A DNA stretch of 61,995 nucleotides from an uncultured Erysipelotrichaceae bacterium (GCA_944325255.1 CALUZH010000022.1:1-61995), one strand, 5' to 3'. Positions 15,486-24,673 are shown, counted from the stretch's first letter. Notes: generated from the letters alone by a model not told the origin. Numbers and translations are program-made.

Positions 15486-16358
15486 ATGAAACGTATGAAT
15501 CCTTTTACGGTCGCCTTCCGTAAGCTTTTCAAAAATAAGCTGGCGACAATTTGCTTCTTTTTGATCATTATTGAATTGATCCTTGTCATCTTTGCTCCGC
15601 TATTTGCCCAATACGATCCTTTGGAAATGAATACGGCCTTACGCTTAAGACCCGGTTTTTGGGCCATGGGTTCGGAAGAATATCTTCCTGGACATTGGCT
15701 GGGAACCGATGAGTTGGGAAGAGACGTCTGGTCAAGAATTTTATATGGCGGACGCATCTCTTTAGCTGTCGGTTTTACTTCGACAATTATCGGTCTGGTC
15801 TTTGGTACTTTCTTCGGCCTTATGGCCGGTTATTATAAAAAACTTGATAACTTAATCATGCGGATTATGGATATCATGTTTACTTTCCCAGGTATTTTGT
15901 TGGCCTTGCTTATTGTGGCGATGTTGGGCGTTAATGTCTTTAATGCGACGATGGCCATCAGTATCTGGTCGATTCCAAGCTTTGCGCGGATGATTCGTGG
16001 TCGGGTATTGCAGATTAAAGAAGAAGAATATATCACGGCCATTCGTTCATTGGGAGCTAAAGACTGGTGGATTTTGACCAAGCACGTCTTAGTCAATGCC
16101 CTTCCGACCATCATCGTTATTGCGACGATGCGGATTGCCAGTTCCATCTTGTCGATTGCTACCCTCAGTTATTTAGGTCTGGGCGTTCCACAACCAACAC
16201 CGGAGTGGGGCGGTATGATATCTACGGCTAAAGGGGTAATGTATGATGCCGGCTACTTAATCGTTATTCCGGGTATTGCCGTAGTCATTACCGTAATATG
16301 TTTTAATATCTTAGGTGATAAATTGCGGGATATTCTGGACCCGAGCTTAAAAGATTAG
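15486..16358 (+). CDS. oppC: Oligopeptide ABC permease OppC
   Basis: Second permease (290 residues) with the OppC_N-type first helix, the periplasmic loop WLGTDELGRDVWSR typical of DppC/OppC, five further helices, and the EAA loop EYITAIRSLGAKDW. Ribosome binding site GGGGAAG precedes ATG 15486, 12 nt after oppB. It pairs with OppB to form the channel. The end LDPSLKD is the standard family C-terminus. Confidence 0.94.
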   Translation: MKRMNPFTVAFRKLFKNKLATICFFLIIIELILVIFAPLFAQYDPLEMNTALRLRPGFWAMGSEEYLPGHWLGTDELGRDVWSRILYGGRISLAVGFTSTIIGLVFGTFFGLMAGYYKKLDNLIMRIMDIMFTFPGILLALLIVAMLGVNVFNATMAISIWSIPSFARMIRGRVLQIKEEEYITAIRSLGAKDWWILTKHVLVNALPTIIVIATMRIASSILSIATLSYLGLGVPQPTPEWGGMISTAKGVMYDAGYLIVIPGIAVVITVICFNILGDKLRDILDPSLKD

Positions 16359-16370
16359 GAGGAATAAGCT

Positions 16371-17936
16371 ATGAGAAAATTATTGACAGCCGTTCTTGTC
16401 GCATTGATGTTGCTGGCAACAACGGCCTGCTCCGGCGGTAATGAAGGCGATACGCCAAGCGATGATGCCGGAACAACTATGCACATCGAAGTTACGACGG
16501 CTCCGGTCGGTCTTCATCCTTTGAAGACTAATGACAGTCCTTCGACCTTCGTCAGTGGCCAAATTTTTGAAACTCTTTACCGTCGTAGTGAAGACGGAAC
16601 CAGTTACAATCCGCAACTGGCAGCCGAATTACCGATTTTCTCGGAGGACGGTTTAACAGCTACCATTAAATTGCGTGATGATGTAACTTTCCAAGACGGC
16701 ACACCTTTCACTGCTGATGATGTTGCCTACATGATCGATTCAATTAAAGATCCGGACTATGGTTCTATGCGGGCTTCAATCGTTGAATCAATCGAATCTT
16801 ATGAAATCGTTGACGATTATACAATCGACTTGCACTTAGCTTATGTTGATGGTGTATTGACAGCTAAATTGGCTCACAGCAATGCTGCCATTGTTAATCC
16901 GGAACTTGATCAAAGCAAAGACTTGCTTATCGATCCTACCGGTGCCGGTACCGGTGCTTACCAATTTGTCTCTTCGGTTCCGGGATCTACTTATGTGCTT
17001 GAAGCATATGATGGTTACTGGGGTGGTGAACCGGAGATTAAGACTGTTCAATTTGACGTAGTAGCCGACGAATCAACAGCTCTTGCCCGTTTGCAAACCG
17101 GTGAAGCCGATCTTTATACTACCGTTTCAGCCGATGCCGTAAGCACTGCCAGCAATATTCCGGGCTATACCTTAGTTTCAGAATCAAATAGCGCTATCTA
17201 CTACTTGGCTTTAAGAAGCACGGAAGAAACAGCATTGAATCCGTTAATGGCCGATGTTGAATTCCGTAAGACAATTATTCAAGCTATCGACTTTGATACT
17301 TATATCGATACGATGATGAATGGTGTAGCTTCACGTTCACAATCTATCGTCGGTCCGACCCTTGTAGGTTATACCGAAGCGATGGAAGAAGCCGGCTATA
17401 CGTATGATAAAGAAGCTGCTCAAGCCGCCGTTGAAGCTAACGGCTGGGAAGGTGAAACCGTAACTTTATTCGCCGCTACCCGTGATTGGCAACAAGACCT
17501 TGCCGTATATATGCAAGATCAATTGGCTCAAGTTGGTTTGAATCTGGAAATCGTTTCTGAAGAATGGGCTTCCTTCTTAACATCCGCCAAAGAAGACAAG
17601 AAGTTTGACTTCGTTATCCTTTCTTGGTCAAATGTTACCGGTGACGGTCAACAGATGCTTGAACCAAACTTCTCTACCACTAACGGTGTTCGGGTAAAAT
17701 ACAACAATGCCGAATTTGATGAAATGGTTCAAAATTCCGTATTGACTACCGATATTGCCGAAAGACAACAATATATGCTTGAAGCTGTAAATAAGATTCA
17801 GGGTGACGCTATTACGACCCCGGTCTACTCAGCTAATTCCATCTATGTTTATAACTCTGATAAGTTCGCTAACGTAGTTGAAGATGCTTCTGCACAATTC
17901 TATGTTAAGGACTTCACGGTTGTAACAGCCGAATAA
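16371..17936 (+). CDS. oppA: Oligopeptide-binding lipoprotein OppA
   Basis: Extracellular solute-binding protein family 5 (521 residues) with a signal peptide and lipobox TTAC (Cys about 20), so it is lipidated by Lgt and held at the membrane. Family features include the early LHPLKTNDSPSTFVSGQIFE region and FQDGTPFTADDVAYMI. Located between oppC and oppD, separated from oppD by 47 bp. Its codon use is noticeably biased and G/C-rich at some positions compared with neighbours, consistent with high expression. It delivers peptides to OppBC; together with the GGT-family enzyme at the end of the operon this suggests uptake of gamma-glutamyl peptides, which is an inference. Confidence 0.94.
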   Translation: MRKLLTAVLVALMLLATTACSGGNEGDTPSDDAGTTMHIEVTTAPVGLHPLKTNDSPSTFVSGQIFETLYRRSEDGTSYNPQLAAELPIFSEDGLTATIKLRDDVTFQDGTPFTADDVAYMIDSIKDPDYGSMRASIVESIESYEIVDDYTIDLHLAYVDGVLTAKLAHSNAAIVNPELDQSKDLLIDPTGAGTGAYQFVSSVPGSTYVLEAYDGYWGGEPEIKTVQFDVVADESTALARLQTGEADLYTTVSADAVSTASNIPGYTLVSESNSAIYYLALRSTEETALNPLMADVEFRKTIIQAIDFDTYIDTMMNGVASRSQSIVGPTLVGYTEAMEEAGYTYDKEAAQAAVEANGWEGETVTLFAATRDWQQDLAVYMQDQLAQVGLNLEIVSEEWASFLTSAKEDKKFDFVILSWSNVTGDGQQMLEPNFSTTNGVRVKYNNAEFDEMVQNSVLTTDIAERQQYMLEAVNKIQGDAITTPVYSANSIYVYNSDKFANVVEDASAQFYVKDFTVVTAE

Positions 17937-17983
17937 TTAATTATCTGAAAACTGATTAAACTCTAAATTAAAGGGGGTAATGT

Positions 17984-18952
17984 ATGGAAAAGGTATTGGA
18001 TATTCAGAATTTACATGCAACATTTACCATTCAAAAGAAGGATTATGAAGTATTGCATGACATCTCATTTTCGATCAACCGCAATGAAACGGTTTGTGTC
18101 GTCGGTGAGTCAGGCTGCGGTAAGAGCGTTACGACACTTTGCATCATGCAGCTTTTGCCAAACAACGGCAAGATTCAAAGCGGAAAGATCGTTCTTGACG
18201 GCACGGATTTAACGCAAGTTAACCGTAAAGAGATCCGGAAGTACCGGGGTAAGAAAATGGGTATGATATTCCAAGAACCGATGACGGCATTAAACCCCCT
18301 TTTAACTATTGGTTATCAAATGCGCGAAAGCATCATGCTCCATCGTGGATTAAAGAAAAAGGAGGCCAATGAATTGGCGATTTCCTACTTGCAAAAAGTT
18401 GGTATCGCCAATCCAGAAAGCCGTTTGAAGCAGTATCCTTTCCAATTATCCGGCGGTTTAAGACAAAGAATTTTGATTGCCATGGTCTTATCGGTACAAC
18501 CGGACTTGTTGATTGCCGATGAACCGACGACGGCTCTTGACGTAACTATCCAAAAACAGGTATTGACCTTATTGAATGATCTGAAAAAAGATATGAATGC
18601 CGGCATCCTGTTTATTACTCATGACCTAGGGGTTGTTGCGGAAATTGCCGATCGGGTAGTAGTCTTATATGCCGGACGCAAGGTGGAAGAAGGAACGACT
18701 GAACAAATTTTTAAAAATCCTAAACATCCTTATACGATCGGACTCATGAATGCTGTTCCGAATGTTGATTTGGATGAATTTGAAATTCGTCCGATTCCGG
18801 GAACCTTCCCGAATATTACCGAAGATATTCCGGGATGCCGTTTCAATCCGCGTTGTCCGCGGGCTCATGAATGTCCGCTATGCGTAAAGGAAGCACCGGA
18901 AACGGTTGAAGTTGAACCGGGACACTTAGTAGCTTGCCATTTGGCTAAATAA
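17984..18952 (+). CDS. oppD: Oligopeptide ABC ATPase OppD
   Basis: ABC ATPase of 322 residues: Walker A GESGCGKSV, Q-loop FQEPMTALNP, signature LSGG(L)RQR, Walker B LLIADEPTTALD, and the OppD/OppF C-terminal domain with CRFNPRCPRAHECP cysteines, which in related proteins bind an iron-sulfur cluster or stabilise the tail. A ribosome binding site AAAGGGGGT precedes the start. It works as a heterodimer with OppF. Confidence 0.95.
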   Translation: MEKVLDIQNLHATFTIQKKDYEVLHDISFSINRNETVCVVGESGCGKSVTTLCIMQLLPNNGKIQSGKIVLDGTDLTQVNRKEIRKYRGKKMGMIFQEPMTALNPLLTIGYQMRESIMLHRGLKKKEANELAISYLQKVGIANPESRLKQYPFQLSGGLRQRILIAMVLSVQPDLLIADEPTTALDVTIQKQVLTLLNDLKKDMNAGILFITHDLGVVAEIADRVVVLYAGRKVEEGTTEQIFKNPKHPYTIGLMNAVPNVDLDEFEIRPIPGTFPNITEDIPGCRFNPRCPRAHECPLCVKEAPETVEVEPGHLVACHLAK

Positions 18953-18965
18953 GGGAGGTAGAAAG

Positions 18966-20687
18966 ATGACGGAAGAAAAAGTATTAATTAAAGCACGGAA
19001 GCTCAAGAAATATTTCCCAATTGCCAAAAAGGTCAACTTAAAAGCCGTTGAAGATGTTACCTTCAATATTTATGAAGGGGAAAAATTCGGTGTTGTCGGT
19101 GAATCCGGTTGCGGTAAATCAACGTTGGGAAGAGTAATATTGCAACTTTATCCGCAAACATCCGGCTCTTGTGTCTACCATGGTAAATCCATCCAAGAGC
19201 TCAACCCGAAATATATTCAAAATGAAATTAATAAACTCAAAGAATATCAAACTAAAGCGACAAAATTCTATCAGGATTCTTTGCAAATTGATGCCAAGTA
19301 TGAAGAATTGATGGCCCAAAAAGCTCAGCTTGACAGCGAAGGCAATGCCAATGATGCCAAGAAATATGACAAGATTTCTAAGCAGACAGCCAAATTGGCC
19401 TTTGATTCCAAAGAACTTAAAAAGAATGCCTCAAGGCAATTAAGAGAAGGCAGCCGAACCGTCGGTTCCCTTATTTGCTGTGCCAATATTGAAGAGATTC
19501 AATCATTATTTACCAAGGCCGAAGAAGAGGTTAAGGCGGCTCATGAATGTCTTAATCAATATTATGCCTTAAAAAATAAATATGATGAAAATGAAGTAAA
19601 TATTCATCATATTAAGACCGTTGATAATGATATTGCCGAACTTAAGGCCAAAGAAAAACTTAATGAAGAAGAAGAATATCAATTGGCCGATCTTGAAGAT
19701 ATCAAAAAGAAGGTTGCAGCCTTAAATATTGATAGCTTAAATAAGGAAAACGCCGAATTAAAGCCGAAGCTAGAGGCTTTGGAAGAAGAGATTAATAAGC
19801 ATCATGAGGTTGAGATGAGCTATCGCGACAAGGCTTTTGAATACCGCGGCAAAAATATTTTACCAATTACCGAAAGAACATCCGATCCTGAATATTTGGC
19901 CAAGCTTGATGAAAATTATGAAACGGGCATCAATTTAAATAAATTGACTAAAAGCGAGATGCGGACAATCCGCCGCGATATGCAAATGATCTTCCAAGAT
20001 CCGGCAGCATCGCTAGACCCGCGTCAATCAATCGGCAAGGCCATTGAAGAAGTCTTTGAGATTAATACCAATATGCCGAAAAGGGTCCGTAAAGAAAAGA
20101 CCATGGAACTATTGACCAAGGTCGGTTTGAAGCGGGAACATTACTATTCTTATCCGCATGCCCTCTCCGGCGGTCAGAAACAAAGAGTCGGTATAGCCCG
20201 GGCTATTGCCCTAGACCCAAGCTTCATCGTCCTAGATGAAGCCGTATCAGCCCTTGACGTATCCGTACAGGCGCAGATTTTGCAGTTATTAGAGGACTTG
20301 AGTAAAGAAAAACATTTGACTTATTTCTTTATTACTCATGACTTGGGGGTTGTAAAACATTTCTGTGACCGGATTATGGTTATGTATTTAGGCAATGTTT
20401 GTGAACTTGCACCAAGTAAGGAACTCTTTGCCCATCGCTTGCATCCATATACCGAAAGCTTGCTTGACTCGGTACCGCGTTTAACTATTCGCAAAGACCG
20501 TAAAGACAGCGGCGATGTCTTGCAGGGTGAAGTCCCTAGTGCCATCAATCCGCCTAGCGGTTGTCCTTTCCATACCCGTTGCAAGAAATGTATGGATATT
20601 TGTAAGGCTGAAAAACCGAAATATATAGAGGCTCGGCCAAATCACTTTGTTGCCTGCCACTTATATGATCATAAGGAAGGAGCTTAA
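18966..20687 (+). CDS. oppF: OppF ATPase with large coiled-coil insertion
   Basis: At 573 residues this OppF is about 250 longer than usual. Walker A GESGCGKST is at about residues 45-53 and the Q-loop MIFQDPAASLDP at about 341; in ordinary OppF these are about 60 residues apart. The extra segment (about 75-335) is Lys/Glu/Ala-rich and strongly predicted by eye to form coiled coil, with repeats of the type AELKAKEKLNEEEEY. Signature LSGGQKQR (about 399), Walker B FIVLDEAVSAL and the Cys-containing tail GCPFHTRCKKCMDIC are intact, so the ATPase should work. Long OppF proteins also occur in mollicutes. The TAA stop shares its A with the next ATG. Confidence 0.93.
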   Translation: MTEEKVLIKARKLKKYFPIAKKVNLKAVEDVTFNIYEGEKFGVVGESGCGKSTLGRVILQLYPQTSGSCVYHGKSIQELNPKYIQNEINKLKEYQTKATKFYQDSLQIDAKYEELMAQKAQLDSEGNANDAKKYDKISKQTAKLAFDSKELKKNASRQLREGSRTVGSLICCANIEEIQSLFTKAEEEVKAAHECLNQYYALKNKYDENEVNIHHIKTVDNDIAELKAKEKLNEEEEYQLADLEDIKKKVAALNIDSLNKENAELKPKLEALEEEINKHHEVEMSYRDKAFEYRGKNILPITERTSDPEYLAKLDENYETGINLNKLTKSEMRTIRRDMQMIFQDPAASLDPRQSIGKAIEEVFEINTNMPKRVRKEKTMELLTKVGLKREHYYSYPHALSGGQKQRVGIARAIALDPSFIVLDEAVSALDVSVQAQILQLLEDLSKEKHLTYFFITHDLGVVKHFCDRIMVMYLGNVCELAPSKELFAHRLHPYTESLLDSVPRLTIRKDRKDSGDVLQGEVPSAINPPSGCPFHTRCKKCMDICKAEKPKYIEARPNHFVACHLYDHKEGA

Positions 20688-22309
20688 TGATTATGCAATT
20701 TGATTCACTTTTCCAAAATTATCCTTCCAATCGTTATTTAATTACCGCCAAAAACGGCATGGTCGCCACCGGCAGCAATCTTGCCAGTGCCGCCGGACTG
20801 GAGATCTTAAGAAAAGGCGGTAATGCTGTTGATGCCGCGGTTGCAACTGCGGCAGCCTTGACGGTAGTTGAACCGACAGCCAACGGTATCGGTTCCGATG
20901 CCTTTGCCCTGGTTTGGCTTAAAGATAAGCTATATGGCCTAAACGGTTCGGGATTTTCGCCGGCTGCCGTTGATGTCGAAGAAATAAAGGCCAAATCGGA
21001 AGATGGCAAAATGCCCAAATTCGGCTGGACTCCGGTAACGGTACCGGGAGCTCCTAAGGCTTGGGCAGCTTTAGTCAAACGTTTCGGCAAACTTTCTTTA
21101 GCTGAAGATTTGGCTCCGGCCATTCGCTATGCCGAAGAAGGCTATCCTTTATCTCCGGTTTTAAGTAAGATGTTTGAAAATGCCACCAACAAGTTTGCCA
21201 AGCTTTTTGAAGGTCAAAGTGAATATGATGAATGGTTTAAAACCTTTACTAAAGAAGGCCGTAAAGCTTATGGATTTGGGGAAATTATCAAACTGCCAAA
21301 TCATGGAAAGACCTTGCGATTAATCGGTGAAAGCGATGCCGATGCCTTCTATAAGGGTGAGATTGCTCAAAAAATCGATGAACAGAGTCGTCGTGACGGC
21401 GGCTATATCCGCAAAGAAGATCTTGAAGCCTTTGATGTTTCCTGGGTAGAGCCGATAAGCGTCAATTATCGGGGCTATGATGTCTATGAAATACCGCCTA
21501 ACGGTCAAGGCATTGTTGCCTTGATGGCCTTGAATATCTTAAAAGAAGGAAAGTTTACTCATCGCGAAGATGTCAATACCTTCCATCAACAGTTTGAAGC
21601 AATGAAGATGGCTTTTGCCGACGGTATGCACTATGTTACCGATCCAAATTATATGGGTCTTGATTATCATGATTTAATTAAAGCGGAATATGGCAAGATG
21701 CGTTTTGCCGAAATCGGGGAAATGGCCGCTGATCCTAAAGTTGGCGAACCGCCAAAAAGCGGTACTGTATATCTATGTACCGCTGATGGCGAAGGCAACA
21801 TGGTCTCAATGATTCAAAGCAATTATATGGGCTTTGGCAGCGGTATTGTCGTTGAAGGATACGGTGTTTCCTTGCAAAATCGGGGTGCTGATTTCTCCCT
21901 TGATGAGAAACATTATAATTATTTAAAACCACGAAAAAAAACCTATCATACAATTATTCCGGGCTTTTTATGCAAAGACGGCAAAGCCGTAGGACCATTT
22001 GGTGTTATGGGCGGTTATATGCAACCACAGGGTCATGTCCAGGTTGTCACCAATATGATCGACTTCCATATGAATCCGCAAATGGCTTTAGATGCCCCAC
22101 GTTGGCAATGGATGTCCGGTAAGAAATTTACTGTTGAGCCGACCTTTGATAAAGCTATCATTCAACAACTTCAGGCTAAGGGCCATGAAATCGAAATAGC
22201 TACCAGCGGCTTACCTTTCGGCCGCGGTCAGATTATTGTCCGTTTGGATAACGGCGTTCTTGTCGGCGGTACCGAATCGCGCACCGACAGTAATATCGCC
22301 TGTTTCTAA
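20687..22309 (+). CDS. Gamma-glutamyltransferase-family Ntn hydrolase
   Basis: A 540-residue protein of the gamma-glutamyltranspeptidase superfamily. These are made as a precursor that self-cleaves before a Thr, which becomes the nucleophile; here the site is SGTVYLCTADGEGN, Thr about 360. GFGSGIVVEGYGVSLQNRG matches the glycine-rich oxyanion region. There is no signal peptide, so unlike classic GGT it should act in the cytoplasm. Being last in the opp operon (overlap TAATG), it probably processes an imported peptide or amide. It is a close paralogue of the gene at 50888, with identical DNA runs of over 30 bp. A family relative, HpxW, is an oxamate amidohydrolase, so transpeptidase activity should not be assumed. 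Confidence 0.88.
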   Translation: MIMQFDSLFQNYPSNRYLITAKNGMVATGSNLASAAGLEILRKGGNAVDAAVATAAALTVVEPTANGIGSDAFALVWLKDKLYGLNGSGFSPAAVDVEEIKAKSEDGKMPKFGWTPVTVPGAPKAWAALVKRFGKLSLAEDLAPAIRYAEEGYPLSPVLSKMFENATNKFAKLFEGQSEYDEWFKTFTKEGRKAYGFGEIIKLPNHGKTLRLIGESDADAFYKGEIAQKIDEQSRRDGGYIRKEDLEAFDVSWVEPISVNYRGYDVYEIPPNGQGIVALMALNILKEGKFTHREDVNTFHQQFEAMKMAFADGMHYVTDPNYMGLDYHDLIKAEYGKMRFAEIGEMAADPKVGEPPKSGTVYLCTADGEGNMVSMIQSNYMGFGSGIVVEGYGVSLQNRGADFSLDEKHYNYLKPRKKTYHTIIPGFLCKDGKAVGPFGVMGGYMQPQGHVQVVTNMIDFHMNPQMALDAPRWQWMSGKKFTVEPTFDKAIIQQLQAKGHEIEIATSGLPFGRGQIIVRLDNGVLVGGTESRTDSNIACF

Positions 22310-22340
22310 TTTATAATATTTAAGTAATTGTCATAGATAA

Positions 22341-22376
22341 AAAGAGTGATTATTCTTATGAATTTCACTCTTTTTT
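22341..22376 (+). terminator. Terminator of opp-ggt operon
   Basis: AAAGAGTGA/TCACTCTTT stem with a 15-nt loop and following T-run. Confidence 0.8.
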
Positions 22377-22481
22377 CATAGTTAGAGTTCACTATATGTT
22401 GATATTATATTTATTATGGAATTTTTGCCCAAAAACCGCATTTTTAGCTCTAAAATTGGCAAAAAAAGTAATATTGACACA

Positions 22482-22490
22482 TGTTATAAT
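22482..22490 (+). promoter_or_regulatory. Extended -10 promoter before decayed ORF
   Basis: TG-T-TATAAT, about 10 nt upstream of the ribosome binding site AAAAGGAGG (about 22495-22503). TTGACA close upstream is too near to be its -35. Confidence 0.5.
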
Positions 22491-22507
22491 GAAGAAAAGG
22501 AGGCATC

Positions 22508-22633
22508 GATTATTTAGTCACTATTGACCCTTATGATGAAGGAAAAAAATCAATTGCTTGGGATCCATACGATTGGGCTGATCAGACCTATTTTGCTATT
22601 TATTCAGTTGTTAATGTCGAGGTAATGCAATGA
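22508..22633 (+). pseudogene. 41-codon ORF without a start codon
   Basis: A promoter and a strong ribosome binding site are followed by an open frame with coding-like composition (DYLVTIDPYDEGKKSIAWD and onward) that ends in TGA overlapping the ATG of the next lipoprotein gene (ATGA). No ATG, GTG or TTG occurs in this frame at a useful distance from the ribosome binding site, and an in-frame TGA lies just upstream. The simplest reading is the remnant of a gene whose beginning has been lost or mutated, still coupled to its neighbour. An unusual start codon cannot be excluded. Confidence 0.45.
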
Positions 22634-23463
22634 AGAAAATATTTATATTATTAATCATCTTATTATTTTTAACATCCTGTACGGAGACTGCTGTTATTGA
22701 AACACCTATTCCTAGTGAAATATCGGAATCTGTCAAATTCAATGAGGATTTTATTAATAGATATTGCTATGAGGCCTTAGAAAATGAAAAAGCTTATTGC
22801 GGCTATATCGAAGATAGTGATAATCTCAAAGGCTATGATATTTCCTGGCTTAGTGAAAAGATAATGTTAGATGGCAGTGAAACCTATTATGAAGATTTAG
22901 ATATGGAAGCTGTTATCAATGATGATGAGATATTATTTCCGGTAAATCGGAAGTTTTGCGATGATATAAAGAGCCAATCAGTACAAATGTATGCCGGTTT
23001 ATGGTGTGCATGTTACAAGTTAAATGATGAGGCTTTCTATTTTGATATCAATAAAGCTTTTAATCATTTTGATAAAGATTCTCAACTTCGTTTATCCTCA
23101 GGACCATATTATAGCGAGACCCTTTCAGGAATTGCCTTTGGCGATACAAAGATATATGAGCTTATACAAAGCGGTGAAAAATTTAAACCGTATCCCAGTG
23201 CATACTTGTACTTTCCTGCCAATGCGGACTATTTAAGAGATAGGGAAACATCTGAAGAATGGATTGAACACTATTATTTAATTGCTGATATTAAATATGA
23301 CAATGTTGAAAATATTTACGATTATTCATTGGTAATTGAATATACCGAAACTGAAAAAGGTTATTTTGTTACTATTACGCCAAGTGGGATTGTTGAACTT
23401 AATCTGCCTTCGGAAATAACTGATTATAACCATGTAGTAGCCCATGGATATATCTTGAAGTGA
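22630..23463 (+). CDS. Lipoprotein of unknown function, 277 aa
   Basis: Signal peptide with lipobox LTSC, then an acidic, Tyr-rich mature protein with four cysteines in the first half (RYCYEA, AYCGYI, KFCDDI, LWCACYK) that might form disulfides outside the cell. No family recognised. The start overlaps the preceding 41-codon frame by the ATGA arrangement. Base composition is more AT-rich than the flanking operons, which may indicate a different origin. A 32-bp perfect palindrome lies about 80 bp downstream. Confidence 0.72.
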   Translation: MKKIFILLIILLFLTSCTETAVIETPIPSEISESVKFNEDFINRYCYEALENEKAYCGYIEDSDNLKGYDISWLSEKIMLDGSETYYEDLDMEAVINDDEILFPVNRKFCDDIKSQSVQMYAGLWCACYKLNDEAFYFDINKAFNHFDKDSQLRLSSGPYYSETLSGIAFGDTKIYELIQSGEKFKPYPSAYLYFPANADYLRDRETSEEWIEHYYLIADIKYDNVENIYDYSLVIEYTETEKGYFVTITPSGIVELNLPSEITDYNHVVAHGYILK

Positions 23464-23542
23464 TTAAATATTAAATGATTGGTAAAAGCCTTGTCAAATG
23501 ATGAGAAGCCTATACTGTCTTAGTTGAAAATATGATGTGAAG

Positions 23543-23574
23543 AATGACCGTTTTTGAATTCAAAAACGGTCATT
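23543..23574. repeat. 32-bp perfect palindrome
   Basis: AATGACCGTTTTTGAA followed immediately by its exact reverse complement, centred on GAATTC. As RNA it is a long hairpin; the T-run after it is poor. Possible bidirectional terminator or protein-binding site. Confidence 0.6.
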
Positions 23575-23682
23575 TGAATTTAGACTTATTTTGTATCGCT
23601 TTTTAATTAATAGGTAAGAATATGGCATAATAAGATAAAGATAATTTATGGCTGCTATTTAAAAGTTTGATTGGAGGCAATG

Positions 23683-24291
23683 ATGGATAAAATAAATAAG
23701 CTAAAGGAAAATCTTTTGAAAAAAGGTTATGATGTTAAGACTTTTGATGATATTGATGGAACTGTTGAATATTTAAATAATGCCATCGATCAAAAAACGG
23801 TTGGTTTTGGCGGATCAGTTACTTTGCATAAAATCGGCATTTATCCCATGCTTAAAAAACATAATAAAGTATATTGGCATGAAGAACTTGAAGAAGACAT
23901 GACAGTTATGGAAGCACGGAAAAAAGCTGCTGAAGCAGAGATATATTTAAGTTCGGTAAATGCGATATCTTTAAATGGGGAGATTGTTAATATCGATAAT
24001 ACCGGAAATCGGGTGGCAGCTATGACTTTTGGACCTAAAGAAGTATATTTAATCTTAGGACGTAATAAAATATGTAACGACTTAAATGAAGCCGTTAATC
24101 GGGCACGGAATATAGCAGCGCCTTTAAATGCCAAACGTTTAAATAAAAAGACACCTTGCGCTATAAAGACTGATAAATGTTACGATTGCCAAAGCGAAGA
24201 CAGGATATGCCGAAATCTTTCGATCTTTTGGAAACGGCCTTTGTGTCTAAAATATCATGTAGTTATCATTGATAAAGATCTTGGATACTAA
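23683..24291 (+). CDS. LUD-domain (LutC-like) protein
   Basis: A 202-residue single LUD domain protein (formerly DUF162), related to LutC/YkgG of lactate utilisation. It has the family core VGFGGSVTLHKIGIY and the Cys-rich tail TPCAIKTDKCYDCQSEDRIC seen in stand-alone members; no iron-sulfur LutB partner is nearby, so a lactate role is not supported by context. ATG 23683 is chosen because GGAGG lies 5 nt upstream; the frame extends to a TTG at 23671 that would bury this site. The downstream 24292-24360 gap holds the next promoter. Confidence 0.8.
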   Translation: MDKINKLKENLLKKGYDVKTFDDIDGTVEYLNNAIDQKTVGFGGSVTLHKIGIYPMLKKHNKVYWHEELEEDMTVMEARKKAAEAEIYLSSVNAISLNGEIVNIDNTGNRVAAMTFGPKEVYLILGRNKICNDLNEAVNRARNIAAPLNAKRLNKKTPCAIKTDKCYDCQSEDRICRNLSIFWKRPLCLKYHVVIIDKDLGY

Positions 24292-24326
24292 CTATTTTTT
24301 ATGATTGATTCTTACATTTATCTTAA

Positions 24327-24356
24327 TTACAAAAACGCTTACATTTGTGATAGAAT
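24327..24356 (+). promoter_or_regulatory. Promoter of small lipoprotein gene
   Basis: TTACAA at about 24327, spacer of 18 bp, TAGAAT at about 24351-24356, then ribosome binding site AAGGAGGT. Confidence 0.5.
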
Positions 24357-24378
24357 GAGGATAAGGAGGTGTTATGTT

Positions 24379-24555
24379 ATGATTAAGGAGTTTTCGGTTA
24401 TTTTATGCACCAATATGAAAAAAGTGTTAATTGCATCTCTTTTATTTTTAATGATGGCCGGTTTGACGGCATGCAACACTAAAAATGATGAAGTAGTTAA
24501 CCCTGTTCAATCAACAAACACATACCCGACTCATCATCCGGACCCACATCACTAA
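24379..24555 (+). CDS. Small lipoprotein with His-rich tail
   Basis: A 58-residue product (or 46 residues if ATG 24415 is used) with a clear signal peptide and lipobox LTAC. The mature peptide is only about 26 residues and ends THHPDPHH, five histidines in eleven residues, suggesting metal binding at the cell surface. The ribosome binding site AAGGAGGT is 9 nt from ATG 24379, which favours that start, although MKKVLIASLL at 24415 is the more typical signal peptide beginning. It has its own promoter and terminator, so it is a separate transcription unit. I do not recognise a family. Confidence 0.6.
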   Translation: MIKEFSVILCTNMKKVLIASLLFLMMAGLTACNTKNDEVVNPVQSTNTYPTHHPDPHH

Positions 24556-24593
24556 TTTAAATATCAGGAGATAATATTATTTTTTAGTTTATA

Positions 24594-24632
24594 GGATATG
24601 ACACTATTAACATAGCCGGTCATATCCTTTTT
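24594..24632 (+). terminator. Terminator of small lipoprotein gene
   Basis: GGATATGAC/GTCATATCC stem, 16-nt loop, TTTTT. Confidence 0.85.
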
Positions 24633-24634
24633 AA

Positions 24635-24660
24635 TTTAAAAAAGCCTCATTTGAGGCTTA
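24635..24660 (-). terminator. Terminator of six-tRNA cluster
   Basis: Minus-strand AAGCCTCA/TGAGGCTT stem followed by a T-run; faces the preceding plus-strand terminator. Confidence 0.8.
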
Positions 24661-24673
24661 AATGACAAACATA

